Source: an uncultured Fidelibacterota bacterium
GTDB lineage: Bacteria > Fidelibacterota > Marinisomatia > Marinisomatales > UBA1611
NCBI GenBank assembly: GCA_902562835.1
Contig: CACEUX010000013.1
Location: forward strand, 1-44,895
Reading direction: 5' to 3'
DNA length: 44,895 nucleotides
Shown: positions 34,214 to 43,726 of the stretch, one piece after another
How the letters are laid out: the number at the start of each line of letters is the position of its first letter
Position numbering within the stretch: the first letter of the stretch is position 1
The notes under the pieces: generated by a model
Seen by the model: only the letters and a program-made list of their open reading frames with translations
The model's database searches: none
What the model was told of the DNA's origin: nothing
Made by a program: the position numbers and the translations under genes

Positions 34214-36502
34214 ATGAACCTTAGAAGAATTTCAACTGCATTATTTGAATTTGATGCCCATTACCCTAGGACCATCATTGCTGCAGTTATACTAATAACT
34301 GTACTTTTTGGTTGGAAGGTTTTTGATCTTGAAATGGATCCAGGTCTTCAATCCGGATTGCCAAGAGATCATAAGATCGTTCAGTCAATGGAAATAATGG
34401 ACGAGTTGTTCTCTGGTAGTGATATATTGATCGTTGCCGTTGAATCTGACAGCCTTTTTTCTACAAAAACACTAAAAAAACTTTTTTCCTTTCAAGATTC
34501 ACTGGAGGCAATAAATCAGATAAGTAGAGTAACGTCTATATTTAATCAGAAATATATTGTTCCAGATAAGAATGGTTTTGAGATAGAATCGATTCTGTTA
34601 GATATTCCTCAAGATTCAGTTGGCAATCAGAAATTGATTGAAAGACTAGATAAATCTGGAATGATTGGGAATCTTGTTTCAGAGGATTATAAGACTCTAT
34701 GTTTTATCGGTCAAATCAATTCATCATTTGCTTACGATGAATTTGAGTTTAGAAAGAATATATATGAGCTAGTGAATCGCTTTAGTTCTCCTGAGTATTT
34801 TTATGTCTCAAGTTTACCGATCACGCGAGCAACTGTTATTGAATATATGCAGCGAGATATGCGCGTATTTACTCCTGTTGCTATTGGTTTATGTATATTT
34901 TTGCTTATGTTATCATTTCGAAGCTGGACCGGTGTATTCCTTCCTTTTTTCGTTGTAGGTTTCTCAATTATTTGGACATTTGGAATCATGGGTTGGTTAA
35001 ATATGTCACTTTCGTTTATTGGAACGCTTATACCGGTAATGTTGGTTGCGATTGCAAATAATTACGGTATCCATATCATTTCACATTATTATGAGTATTC
35101 GCGATCTGATACCATGTCAACAAGAGGCCAGATTTTAAAAAGAACTATCCGTAAAGTTGGAATTCCTATTCTTTTGGCGGGAATAACAACTATGGTAAGT
35201 TTTTTATGTCTGCTTTCTCACTCTCTACCACGGGCAAGAGAAATGGGCGCACTTGTATCATTTGGGATCCTTATAGCATTTATTCTTAGTATTATCCTTA
35301 TTCCCTCTGTTTTGGTGCTTGTTCCTCGACCACACTTTTTATCAAAAGGGTTAGGTATGTCTTATGTAGATACTATCCTTATTAATATGGGGAAAGTATT
35401 TACAAGATATAGGTCTTTAGTTCTCCTCTTACTTTCAATTGTTGGTATCTGGTTAGCAATGGGAATTCAATATTTGAAGGTTGATACAAACCCAGATCAT
35501 TATTTTCCTAAATCATCCACATTAAGGATCGCCAATACTAAGATAAGTAATGCTTTTGGTGGTTCAACACAAATGAATATACTTGTCCAAGGAGAGATAT
35601 TTGATCCTTCGGTACTGGAAAATATTGAAGTTTTAACTGACCATATTAAGAATCGTCATGACATAGTTACAAAATCTTATTCAATAGTCGATGTAATTAA
35701 AAGAATGCATTCTGGATTTAATGGTGGTGACCCTACAATGGAAGTGATACCTGATGATATAGATCTGATACGTCAATACATGTTCATGTATTCAATTTCA
35801 TCTGATGGCGATGAGTTTGATTTGATTCTTGATGATATTGAAGATCCATCATACACTCAAATACTACTAAGATTACAAGAGGTCCAAACACATGCGATTG
35901 CTGCGATTGTTGAGGATACAGAACAATTTATAGAAGCAAACTTTTATGATGAATCCCCAATGGAATTAACAGGTAGCGCAACCTTATTAGGTGTCCTGAA
36001 TCATATGGTGATTCGTGGGCAATTGATAAGTCTGGTCGTTTCAGTTTGCATCATTTTATTAATTATGTCTATTGTCTTTAGATCATTTATTGGAGGATTA
36101 CTAGCTACTTTTCCAATGTCAGCATCGGTGGTTATGATGTTTGGTTTAATGGGCTATTTGAATATAACATTAAATATTACAACATCATTACTTACCTGCA
36201 TACTTGTAGGTGTTGGTGTAGACTATACAGTCCATTTCCTCTGGCATCTACGTGACCATGTAAAGGACGGAGATTCATTAGATGAGGCTATTACAAATAC
36301 ATTTCGTATATCTGGAAAAGGGATCCTTTTTAATGGTCTATCAGTTGTTGTTGGTTTTTCAGCATTATTGTATTCTGTATTTGTACCTGTAAAAATTTTC
36401 GGTATTTTAGTTATGGGCTCTATTTCATTTTGTTTATTTGGTGCTTTGGCAACATTACCGGCACTTACAAGTTTAACGAAACCAAAATTTTTATTTAAAT
36501 AA
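34214..36502 (+). CDS. RND-superfamily (MMPL-like) exporter
   Basis: 762 residues in two homologous halves. Each half has one membrane helix (for example TIIAAVILITVLFGWKVF near residue 20), a large periplasmic loop, and a block of five helices. Landmarks are MDPGLQSGLPRDHKIVQSMEIMDELFSGSDILIV, NYGIHIISHYYEYSR, GIPILLAGITTMVSFLCLL, GVDYTVHFLWHLRDH and GKGILFNGLSVVVGF. It is of the proton-driven lipid exporter type (MMPL/HpnN/Patched-like). The LolA-like carrier two genes downstream, and the beta-barrel gene nearby on the other strand, repeat a familiar three-part layout for moving a lipid or hydrophobic compound to the outer membrane. Confidence 0.92.
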   Translation: MNLRRISTALFEFDAHYPRTIIAAVILITVLFGWKVFDLEMDPGLQSGLPRDHKIVQSMEIMDELFSGSDILIVAVESDSLFSTKTLKKLFSFQDSLEAINQISRVTSIFNQKYIVPDKNGFEIESILLDIPQDSVGNQKLIERLDKSGMIGNLVSEDYKTLCFIGQINSSFAYDEFEFRKNIYELVNRFSSPEYFYVSSLPITRATVIEYMQRDMRVFTPVAIGLCIFLLMLSFRSWTGVFLPFFVVGFSIIWTFGIMGWLNMSLSFIGTLIPVMLVAIANNYGIHIISHYYEYSRSDTMSTRGQILKRTIRKVGIPILLAGITTMVSFLCLLSHSLPRAREMGALVSFGILIAFILSIILIPSVLVLVPRPHFLSKGLGMSYVDTILINMGKVFTRYRSLVLLLLSIVGIWLAMGIQYLKVDTNPDHYFPKSSTLRIANTKISNAFGGSTQMNILVQGEIFDPSVLENIEVLTDHIKNRHDIVTKSYSIVDVIKRMHSGFNGGDPTMEVIPDDIDLIRQYMFMYSISSDGDEFDLILDDIEDPSYTQILLRLQEVQTHAIAAIVEDTEQFIEANFYDESPMELTGSATLLGVLNHMVIRGQLISLVVSVCIILLIMSIVFRSFIGGLLATFPMSASVVMMFGLMGYLNITLNITTSLLTCILVGVGVDYTVHFLWHLRDHVKDGDSLDEAITNTFRISGKGILFNGLSVVVGFSALLYSVFVPVKIFGILVMGSISFCLFGALATLPALTSLTKPKFLFK

Positions 36503-36504
36503 TT

Positions 36505-36813
36505 ATGGAACAAAAAGATAAAAACCTAAGTGCTATTATATACTTATTAATCTTTGCATTAATGTTCTATGCTTTTTCAATCTCTAATTCTACAGTTTCT
36601 CTTGATGGTAAAACACTCAAAGACATTATTCTCTTTTTATTTGATAATTATCTTGATTTCATCTTAATAGGGTATGTTTTTATTTGCTTTCAGATTGCAG
36701 GTTATGTTGAACTCAGGTATAAACAAGACTTTATCACCGTATCATTATTAAGTATTATTTTCACACCATTATCAATATTTTTCATTTTACAGAATGAAGC
36801 AGAAGATCATTAA
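36505..36813 (+). CDS. small three-span membrane protein
   Basis: 102 residues starting 2 bases after the exporter stop. Three hydrophobic segments: SAIIYLLIFALMFYAFSIS, DFILIGYVFICFQIAGYV and VSLLSIIFTPLSIFFIL. No motif is recognised. It overlaps the LolA-like gene by 20 bases. Its place between an RND exporter and its likely periplasmic partner suggests an accessory subunit, which is inference. Confidence 0.6.
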   Translation: MEQKDKNLSAIIYLLIFALMFYAFSISNSTVSLDGKTLKDIILFLFDNYLDFILIGYVFICFQIAGYVELRYKQDFITVSLLSIIFTPLSIFFILQNEAEDH

Positions 36814-37573
36814 AAATATTATATTAATAACTTCTTTCTTTTCAATGGGGTTTGGTCAAGATTTGAATGCCTACGAAATAATGGATAGGGTTTATGCAAT
36901 TCCAAAACCCAGTACTTCTATTATGGAGGTCAGGCTCGAAATCACTAGAAAAAAAAGGAACAAAGAAAAAACAAAAGTTCGAGAGTTCACTAGATACGAG
37001 AAATATTATGATAAGGGGAAATATAGATCTAAGTCCATGGCCAGATTTAATACACCAAAGGTAGTAAAAGGGGCAGGGCTATTGAGCTGGGTGCCAAAAA
37101 ATGGGCAGACTGACCAATGGTTTTTCCTTCCAAAATTAAAAACTGCAAAAAAGGTGAAAGGAAAAGAGAAGAGTAAATCCTTTCTTAATACTGATTTTAT
37201 ATATGAAGACCTAGAAAGTAGAGGACCTGGAATGGATAGTCTCGTGAGTATTGGCACTGAATTCATTGAGGGAGAGCAATGTAGAATGATAATGGCATGG
37301 CCAAAGAATCAGAGCTCTTATTTTGCTAGGAAATTATGGGTGAATATGCAAAAATGGCAGATCCATAAAGTGGAGTATTATACTAGTGACTCTAAAAAAC
37401 AGAAAACCCTTTTCTTAAGTGATTTCATTACCACAAATGGTTTTACAACTCCTGGAAAAATGTTAATGGATATGGGCAATGGTAATAAATCAGTAATGCA
37501 GATCACATCCTACGAACCAGAGATAGGTTTGAATGAAGAGATATTTTCAAAATCTTTTCTAATAAAACTATAA
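36794..37573 (+). CDS. LolA-like outer-membrane lipoprotein-sorting protein
   Basis: 259 residues with a signal peptide (MKQKIIKNIILITSFFSMGFGQ). The mature part reads as the LolA/LppX-type half-barrel family (PF17131-like): LEITRKKRNKEK, YEKYYDKGKYRSKSMARF, KVVKGAGLLSW, TDQWFFLPKLKTAKKVKGKEK, FIYEDLESRG, MIMAWPKNQSSYFARKLWV and NKSVMQITSYEPEIGLNEEIF. Such proteins carry a hydrophobic ligand across the periplasm and usually sit next to MMPL exporters, as here. The start codon lies inside the end of the preceding small membrane gene. The ligand is unknown. Confidence 0.85.
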   Translation: MKQKIIKNIILITSFFSMGFGQDLNAYEIMDRVYAIPKPSTSIMEVRLEITRKKRNKEKTKVREFTRYEKYYDKGKYRSKSMARFNTPKVVKGAGLLSWVPKNGQTDQWFFLPKLKTAKKVKGKEKSKSFLNTDFIYEDLESRGPGMDSLVSIGTEFIEGEQCRMIMAWPKNQSSYFARKLWVNMQKWQIHKVEYYTSDSKKQKTLFLSDFITTNGFTTPGKMLMDMGNGNKSVMQITSYEPEIGLNEEIFSKSFLIKL

Positions 37574-37583
37574 TAAAATGATT

Positions 37584-38549
37584 TTAATATCTTATCATCG
37601 AGCAGGCAACTGATAATCCAGCGCCTGTTCCAATAAACAGTATAAGGTCGCCTCGCTTTATACGATGGTCATTTATTCCAATAACCAATGCCATAGGTAG
37701 AGAGGCAGCCACACAATTTCCAAATTCTGATACGATGTCTATTACCTTTTCATTATCAAAAATCCCTGATGATCTATATGCCTCTAAGGCCTTACCTGAT
37801 GCTTGATGTGGGACTACCCAGTCTATAGAACTTGGGTCTATGCCTGTAACTTTTAATGATTTTAATATCATTTTATATACCTGTCTTCGAGCAATCTTAT
37901 ATATCGCAGGTCCATCCATTGAAAAAAGATTATCTTCTGGAATTGTACCGGGATCTTGTGGATGTTTATTTGTGCCACCACCTCTAACCTCAGTGAGTGT
38001 CGATCCGCTTGGCCATGTTTCCATATTATAATATATCAACTCACTGTTATCACTTTCACATGCAGGCTCGACCAATACAGCTGCTGCTCCATCACCTAAT
38101 AATGAAGCGCTTTCAGGTTCATTAAAATTTCTCCCTCTAGTTCCTCTGTCAGCTGATATAATTAAGATTCGCTTATATGCCTCTGAAAAGATCAAGGTGC
38201 TGGCCGTATGTAGCGCAGTAATAAAAGATAAGCAGGTGCAATGGATGCTAAATGAGGGGATGCCTTCAAAGCCCATTTCCTTTTGATAGAATGTAGATGT
38301 ATCGGGAATAGTCTGCTTTGGAACACCTGAAGCATTAATAATTAAATCTGGTGCTTCACCGCTATTAAGAGCTTCTTTGCCTGCGATTGCACCCATCTTA
38401 TCAACATCTATTTCAGAAAATCGTCTTTCTCGTACCCCTGATTTTTCATGTATCCATTGGGTGGATTTTCCTATGAGAGGTGCTATATCTGCAGATGTTT
38501 CAATTTTAGGTGGAAGATATAATCCTACACCACTGATCTTTACTTTCAA
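37584..38549 (-). CDS. 3-oxoacyl-ACP synthase III-like enzyme
   Basis: 321 residues of the KAS III/thiolase fold. The catalytic triad is visible: Cys106 in FSIHCTCLSF, His248 in VVPHQAS and Asn278 in EFGNCVAASLPMAL; LLGDGAAAVLVEP and VSGVGLYLPPK are family marks. It condenses an acyl starter with malonyl-ACP or another acyl thioester. The sequence resembles specialised FabH homologues more than the housekeeping copy, so it may make a special fatty acyl or beta-keto product. It converges on the LolA-like gene with a 10-base gap and follows the beta-barrel gene by 12 bases on its own strand. A link to a lipid export route is inferred. Confidence 0.88.
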   Translation of the reverse strand: MKVKISGVGLYLPPKIETSADIAPLIGKSTQWIHEKSGVRERRFSEIDVDKMGAIAGKEALNSGEAPDLIINASGVPKQTIPDTSTFYQKEMGFEGIPSFSIHCTCLSFITALHTASTLIFSEAYKRILIISADRGTRGRNFNEPESASLLGDGAAAVLVEPACESDNSELIYYNMETWPSGSTLTEVRGGGTNKHPQDPGTIPEDNLFSMDGPAIYKIARRQVYKMILKSLKVTGIDPSSIDWVVPHQASGKALEAYRSSGIFDNEKVIDIVSEFGNCVAASLPMALVIGINDHRIKRGDLILFIGTGAGLSVACSMIRY

Positions 38550-38561
38550 TTCTAAATCTTT

Positions 38562-40028
38562 CTAGAAAAAATATTTTAATTCAAATCTTATATGAGAGAA
38601 ATCTTCCATTCTATTAAAAGGATAGTTATCCCCATCTGGATGAGCAGATGTACCATTTACTTTTGTTAGGGCAATTAAGCCTTCCAGATCTTGTTCAAAT
38701 TTATATCCTACTTTTAACTCTACTAATGATCCAGCAGTACCACTTACATTTTCATAATCTGCAATATCCATCATGGATGTAATGGATAAACTCAATTGCT
38801 CATCAAGAATATTTTTTTCTAAACTAAGAAAAACAGCTTTCTTTGTTAGAATAGCCAGTGGCACACCCATACCCGGAGTAAAGAAATTTGAGGGGTCAAT
38901 ATTTGAGGGGTCAATTTCAAGATTGGGTATGTCGATCTCTTGGTCTACTGGTAAACTATCAGATGAATAATGCAATGTGTCATGTGTAAAATATTGAGCT
39001 AAGAGAGTTATATCAAAAGGTAGCTCTGTCTCAAATTGAAGAGTAGATTGAAGGTATTCTGCTTCTTCTAAAAGCGGATAAGTGAAATGCAATGAATCTA
39101 ATTGGATGGGATTGAATGAACTAGGTCTTTCAATTGATGTGTTCTGGTCTTCGGTTGTAAAATAACCTAGGTCGTACCTTAAAATAAACCAATCGTTTAG
39201 TAATACACCACCTAAACCAAAAACATTAGTTTTCCTGTACCCAAAAACAATGTCTACATATGGAAAAGAAATATCACTGCCACGTCCATATACATTAACG
39301 CCCGTAAGATTAAATGTCCGGTCATATCCTGAAAAATAGGAAGCAGATAGATCACCAAAATCTGTGGAGTATGTCGCATAAAAACCACCTTCATAAGGTC
39401 TTTTAGAAATGGGTAATATTTCGTTTGCATCTGGATAAATAGGTAATTGTACGGGAAAATCATCATCTCCTAAAGGGATACGATTTGTAGAATGAATTGG
39501 GGAGAAGACCGTATTGATCTTTAAATTGCCTATATAGTAATCCATAGCAACTGAAAGTGAAGCCATTTTCCTTTCTATGCCTCCAAAAAATAGATAGTAG
39601 TAATCAAGGCCACTGGCATTGTCCAGAGGGCTATTCTCATCAACACTACCCCAAGAATGTATCTGTTTGCCTATCCTTAATTCATATATGTCAGTATTGT
39701 AGGAAACATATAGCTCTCGCATATCAATAATAAAATCTTGGGGGTCAGATGAACCCAGGAAATAGCTATCATCTCTTACATGATACTCTAATGCAAAATT
39801 ACCATTTAATGTGATCTGATCACCCTGATTCTCAAGATTCAATGATACCATTCGATAAGGTATATTGATCAATGATTGGTCTGATAGTCTTGATATATAT
39901 GTAAAGTCTGCATGTCCAGATAATGAGAAATTTGATGTATTAGCTTCCAAGTTGTATAGCACAGAACAGATAAATAGGAACACATATCTTGTCAAGTAGC
40001 TTTGCGCTCGTTTATTCAGGTTATTCAT
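38562..40028 (-). CDS. outer-membrane beta-barrel protein (DUF1302-like)
   Basis: 488 residues with an N-terminal signal (FLFICSVLYNLEA) and alternating amphipathic strands to the terminal aromatic FELKYFF, the usual outer-membrane insertion end. SGHADFTYISRLS, REIYVSYN-type strands and LRIGKQIHSWGSVDENSPLDN resemble DUF1302-type barrels that accompany MMPL exporters and LolA-like proteins. It probably acts as a channel or receptor for the exported compound. A 15-base tandem duplication within it (38886-38915) repeats five residues, IDPSN. Start ATG at 40028 overlaps the stop of the upstream LRR gene by one base. Confidence 0.75.
   Translation of the reverse strand: MNNLNKRAQSYLTRYVFLFICSVLYNLEANTSNFSLSGHADFTYISRLSDQSLINIPYRMVSLNLENQGDQITLNGNFALEYHVRDDSYFLGSSDPQDFIIDMRELYVSYNTDIYELRIGKQIHSWGSVDENSPLDNASGLDYYYLFFGGIERKMASLSVAMDYYIGNLKINTVFSPIHSTNRIPLGDDDFPVQLPIYPDANEILPISKRPYEGGFYATYSTDFGDLSASYFSGYDRTFNLTGVNVYGRGSDISFPYVDIVFGYRKTNVFGLGGVLLNDWFILRYDLGYFTTEDQNTSIERPSSFNPIQLDSLHFTYPLLEEAEYLQSTLQFETELPFDITLLAQYFTHDTLHYSSDSLPVDQEIDIPNLEIDPSNIDPSNFFTPGMGVPLAILTKKAVFLSLEKNILDEQLSLSITSMMDIADYENVSGTAGSLVELKVGYKFEQDLEGLIALTKVNGTSAHPDGDNYPFNRMEDFSHIRFELKYFF
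38886..38915. repeat. 15-bp perfect tandem duplication
   Basis: ATTTGAGGGGTCAAT occurs twice in direct tandem inside the beta-barrel gene (38886-38900 and 38901-38915), giving an in-frame IDPSN-IDPSN in the protein. It looks like a recent slippage event in what is probably an exposed loop. Confidence 0.8.
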
Positions 40029-41095
40029 TATTTCAGAAAGATAATTTTTTGCGTTTTAGTTTCAAAACCATCAGAGAATTTAATATAGTAGACTCCTGAA
40101 GGATGTTCGCCTCCATCCCATGATATGGAGTGTTTTCCTATTGTGAAATATTGATCAATTGAAATTGCACTGACCTCTTGGCCAAGACTATTATAAACTT
40201 GAATATTCATTTTTCGATCAAATGGAATATTAATATCGATATTTACAGTAGGATTGAATGGATTGGGATAAGGTGCTGAAACATGATATTGATAGGGAAA
40301 ATCACTTTTTTCTAAATTAGTTGTCGTGCTATCACAATTTTGTGGAGATAGCACGGGAAATGAATAATAGAATTGGTCAAGACTTAATTCAAAGTTGTCG
40401 CTCTCAGCCACACAGGTCGCAATACTATCACATAAGTAATTCGCTCCAATGGCAAAGAATGGAAACCCTCCATTATCATTATTATTCCAATCTAATTCCA
40501 TATCACAAAAACACTCTGGTAGATCATCAAGTTCATTATTGAAAAGCCATAAGTAATCTAGATTACTGAGGCTGCAGATCGACTCGGGTAATGATTGTAA
40601 ATGATTATATCCTAGATCCAGAAAATATAGATTGGAAAGATTGCCTATACTATCGCCAATTGATGATAGAATATTATTATTCAAATAGACAGAAAATAAT
40701 CCAGACAGATCACTAAATGATTCTGGTAGTTCTGATATCCTATTCCATTCGAGGTAGAGTGATGCGAGTTCATTAAGATCACCAAAATTATCTGGTAGTA
40801 CATAAATAGTGTCATTTACACCAGAGCTATTGCCATAGTTTCCTGCGACTAAGAATCGCAAGCGACCATTGAACCAGGTCTGTGTTCCCAGCTCAAGTGG
40901 AGAATTATATTCTAGTTCATTTTGAACCACTATACTATCAAGTACAGCTATATCATTATTATTTAGACAGGAATCTCCAACAAGGATAGTTACATTGCCT
41001 GGCAACTCATCAAAATAGGTAAAGGAGCTATCGCATTCTGCGAAGCACCAGTTCATAAATAGACCAATTAAAATAATAATATAAGAATATTTCAT
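40028..41095 (-). CDS. secreted leucine-rich repeat protein, T9SS cargo
   Basis: About 355 residues from ATG 41095, which begins the signal peptide (MKYSYIIILIGLFMNWCFA); an upstream ATG at 41140 would run into the preceding gene. Leucine-rich repeats follow at about residues 105-200: LNELASLYLEWNRISELPES, LSGLFSVYLNNNILSSIGDS, LSNLYFLDLGYNHLQSLPES and LSNLDYLWLFNNELDDLPEC. There are several Cys residues, probably disulfide pairs. The end is a T9SS sorting domain (YPNPFNP, VYNSLGQEVS, GVYYIKF, KIIFLK). It is likely a surface protein for binding other proteins or glycans. Confidence 0.85.
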   Translation of the reverse strand: MKYSYIIILIGLFMNWCFAECDSSFTYFDELPGNVTILVGDSCLNNNDIAVLDSIVVQNELEYNSPLELGTQTWFNGRLRFLVAGNYGNSSGVNDTIYVLPDNFGDLNELASLYLEWNRISELPESFSDLSGLFSVYLNNNILSSIGDSIGNLSNLYFLDLGYNHLQSLPESICSLSNLDYLWLFNNELDDLPECFCDMELDWNNNDNGGFPFFAIGANYLCDSIATCVAESDNFELSLDQFYYSFPVLSPQNCDSTTTNLEKSDFPYQYHVSAPYPNPFNPTVNIDINIPFDRKMNIQVYNSLGQEVSAISIDQYFTIGKHSISWDGGEHPSGVYYIKFSDGFETKTQKIIFLK

Positions 41096-41096
41096 T

Positions 41097-43127
41097 TTAT
41101 TTAAGGTAAAGGACCTTTTTCGTTTTTGTGGTGGTTCCATTGCTTAGTTGTATGAAATATATACCTGAACCAATATCATATGGGTTCCAATATAAAGTAT
41201 GATCACCAGCAATTTCTTTTTTATCTAAAAGTGTATTGATCAATTGGCCTTGCACATTATATATCTGTAAAAGTATAGATTGTTCTTTATCTATGGAATA
41301 GCTTATTGAAGTTGACGGATTAAATGGGTTTGGATATGGTTGCGCCAGTCTAAAAGTATTTGGTAGAGATATTTCATCTACATCCAATGGTTCTGTAAAA
41401 CCTTCAACTGATATGGTCTTTGACCTATGCGGATGGTGGATAGGTAAAACCGATAAATGGATAGGGTTGCCACTATAAATCTCGGTCACCTCTCCCACAA
41501 AAGATATTTGCTCATTCATTCCAGGCTCCAGTGTCAATTCAATATTTTGTGTATCAACAAACCACCCTTCATCATCATTTATTTCGCAGGAAAGAGAAAG
41601 TGTATAATCACCTTCATTCATTATTGTATATGATATGCTGGATGAGCCAGTAGGAATATAAACGCCTGATGTACCATTACTTTCCATATAATCATCGATC
41701 AATACACTATAGGCTGCAGGAAAAATACCAGGAATTCTGTTTGCTCTATAAACGGCACCATCTGGAAGGCTTAAATTATAAAGACCTTCCCAAACAACAT
41801 TTCCTTCTAGATCAACCTCTAGACTGCGTCCACCACCTCCAACTGTGGTCAAAAGAACATTACCGTTTTCTAGTTTTTGAGCGTTGCCTGAGGCAAAACC
41901 AAATAGTTCGGTTGGGAGTTCATAAGACCAGGCCAGTGAAGCTCCTGTATCATCAATCGCGATCTCTATAGCTCTTGAAGTGGGCTCATCTGTCCCACGA
42001 AACTCTGGGGCGAGATTACCATTATCAAATGTTATAAGATTACCATTATCTAATTTTTGAAGACTGTGTTGGAAACTGAATCCTAGATCTGTGCCTATAT
42101 CTATATCGCCTGAAGACATTTGGTGCCCCATATTCCAAATAATATCACCTGAGGGATAATCGATCTTTGTGATGCGCGAAAGATGCCTTGTTGAAATGTA
42201 TAATGCACTCTCATTTTCGTCAAAAATAACTGCATTCACGTGTGTCCAATCATAATGGAGACTTATGTATGCTTCTGTCCATGTACCTCCAAATTGATCA
42301 TAGTCTTCCATGCTAAAATGGTCAAATACATTCCAGGTCCAAACTATATCTTTTGTATCTTTATCCCACTCTATCAATTGATCACCAACCCATGGAAACT
42401 CTATTGTTACCCCATCTGCTTGAAATCCTAGGCCTTGGAACGAGGATGTCCAACTACCAATAGGTATGGGTCCAAAAGAGCCTGTTTCTACAATTCCAAG
42501 ATAATTACCATTTGGAAGAATGATCATGTCATGATGTAAGAATTCATCATTGGGCTCTTCCCAAAGAATATTACCTTGAAAGGATACCTCTAGACCTGGG
42601 AGATTATTCTCAGCTCCAGGCATAAGATAGCATCCCAAAACATTACCATAATTGCTTGTGCTGTAATAGACCAGATCATCCTCTCCAGAGTTCCAGATCT
42701 CTTTGCCTGACTGGTCCAGAGCAGCAGAGAAATAATTAAAAAATGCTCCAAATACTGTTATTCCAGGCTGAATTTGTGTATCGATAAAAATATCCACGGT
42801 CGAGGACGATAATGATGAACCAGTACTAAATGAAAAAGGCTCGGTCCAGGAACCCTCCTGAGAATTATATAAAGGTCTTACTCTCCAATAATAGGTGCCA
42901 TCCCAGTCAATAATACTTTTCTCAATAAATATCAGACTACTATCTTCAATGATCAAAACAGGTTCAGAAAAATTAAGCTCTTCTGATAGCTGCATCTCAT
43001 AATGTGTTGCTTCTGGTATTTGAGTCCATTCGAATAGTACATGGGTATGGTTCAAAACAGTTTCATTGGTCGGTGTGATCAACTGACCATATATCATTGT
43101 AATATTTAATAATAATAATATCTTCAT
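41097..43127 (-). CDS. arylsulfotransferase-like (ASST) T9SS protein
   Basis: About 676 residues from ATG 43127, which starts a signal peptide (MKILLLLNITMIYG) and overlaps the START-domain gene stop as ATGA. Fibronectin-like strands near the N-terminus (FEWTQIPEATHYEMQLS) are followed by an ASST-type beta-propeller: HHDMIILPNGNYLGIVETGS, IVWTWNVFDHFSMEDYD, THVNAVIFDENESALYISTRHLSRITKID and FQHSLQKLDNGNLITFDNG. The family transfers sulfate between phenolic compounds without PAPS. The C-terminus has a T9SS sorting domain (YPNPFNP, VLYLK), so the enzyme should be at the cell surface. Neighbours include a sulfotransferase fragment and another ASST fragment. Confidence 0.85.
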   Translation of the reverse strand: MKILLLLNITMIYGQLITPTNETVLNHTHVLFEWTQIPEATHYEMQLSEELNFSEPVLIIEDSSLIFIEKSIIDWDGTYYWRVRPLYNSQEGSWTEPFSFSTGSSLSSSTVDIFIDTQIQPGITVFGAFFNYFSAALDQSGKEIWNSGEDDLVYYSTSNYGNVLGCYLMPGAENNLPGLEVSFQGNILWEEPNDEFLHHDMIILPNGNYLGIVETGSFGPIPIGSWTSSFQGLGFQADGVTIEFPWVGDQLIEWDKDTKDIVWTWNVFDHFSMEDYDQFGGTWTEAYISLHYDWTHVNAVIFDENESALYISTRHLSRITKIDYPSGDIIWNMGHQMSSGDIDIGTDLGFSFQHSLQKLDNGNLITFDNGNLAPEFRGTDEPTSRAIEIAIDDTGASLAWSYELPTELFGFASGNAQKLENGNVLLTTVGGGGRSLEVDLEGNVVWEGLYNLSLPDGAVYRANRIPGIFPAAYSVLIDDYMESNGTSGVYIPTGSSSISYTIMNEGDYTLSLSCEINDDEGWFVDTQNIELTLEPGMNEQISFVGEVTEIYSGNPIHLSVLPIHHPHRSKTISVEGFTEPLDVDEISLPNTFRLAQPYPNPFNPSTSISYSIDKEQSILLQIYNVQGQLINTLLDKKEIAGDHTLYWNPYDIGSGIYFIQLSNGTTTKTKKVLYLK

Positions 43128-43723
43128 GATTTGATCCTTTTGGATAGAGCTTCGTTTAGCCATGTCAGGACCTCGGTACCTTGAGTGATCCAAGCTTTTT
43201 TCAAGCCAAAGTCTGGAAAATTACCAAGTAGTTCACCATTCCACGCATAAGTGACAATTGTCTTTTCGGAAGAGGCGCGATTCAAGATCCATACTCCTGC
43301 AGCATTAGGTAACCTAACATATTTATCATTTGAATATCCTCTGGGATGGTCAACTGAATAGAAAGAGAAGACCCATCGATCATCTTTTTGTTCAATAGAG
43401 TACTTGACGACATAATCTCTTCCAGCAAACGGAAATGGCATATCTAAGATGATTTGTACAATATCAGATTCTAACTGTTTCGCATCGGTGACCCTTTTGA
43501 AAATATTTGGATAGTTTCCTATGTTCTTGATCAGTTCAGCAATGGATAACATATCATATTCCATGGTCATTTCTGCTTTGCTTATAGGGTATCCCTGAAA
43601 TTCCTGCCAGCCTACTATGATCGGTCCATCCTGCAAGAGGGTCCAATCATCAAGGTTATTAACACCTTTTAGATCTAACCCAAGAGCAAAACAATGCGTA
43701 ACCAATAAAAAAAAGTATCTCAT
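43124..43723 (-). CDS. exported START-domain lipid-binding protein
   Basis: 199 residues with a short signal (MRYFFLLVTHCFALGL). The body matches START/SRPBCC folds: LDDWTLLQDGPIIVGWQEF, KAEMTMEYDMLSIAELIKNIGNYPNIFKRV, FPFAGRDYVVKYSIEQKDDRWVFSFYSVDHP, WILNRASSEKTIVTYAWNGEL and the long C-terminal helix. START domains hold a hydrophobic ligand in a cavity. The gene is 3 bases after the sulfotransferase segment and overlaps the ASST-like gene, so it is probably part of one message. It might carry a lipid or phenolic compound to be sulfated, but the ligand is unknown. Confidence 0.82.
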   Translation of the reverse strand: MRYFFLLVTHCFALGLDLKGVNNLDDWTLLQDGPIIVGWQEFQGYPISKAEMTMEYDMLSIAELIKNIGNYPNIFKRVTDAKQLESDIVQIILDMPFPFAGRDYVVKYSIEQKDDRWVFSFYSVDHPRGYSNDKYVRLPNAAGVWILNRASSEKTIVTYAWNGELLGNFPDFGLKKAWITQGTEVLTWLNEALSKRIKS

Positions 43724-43726
43724 AAC

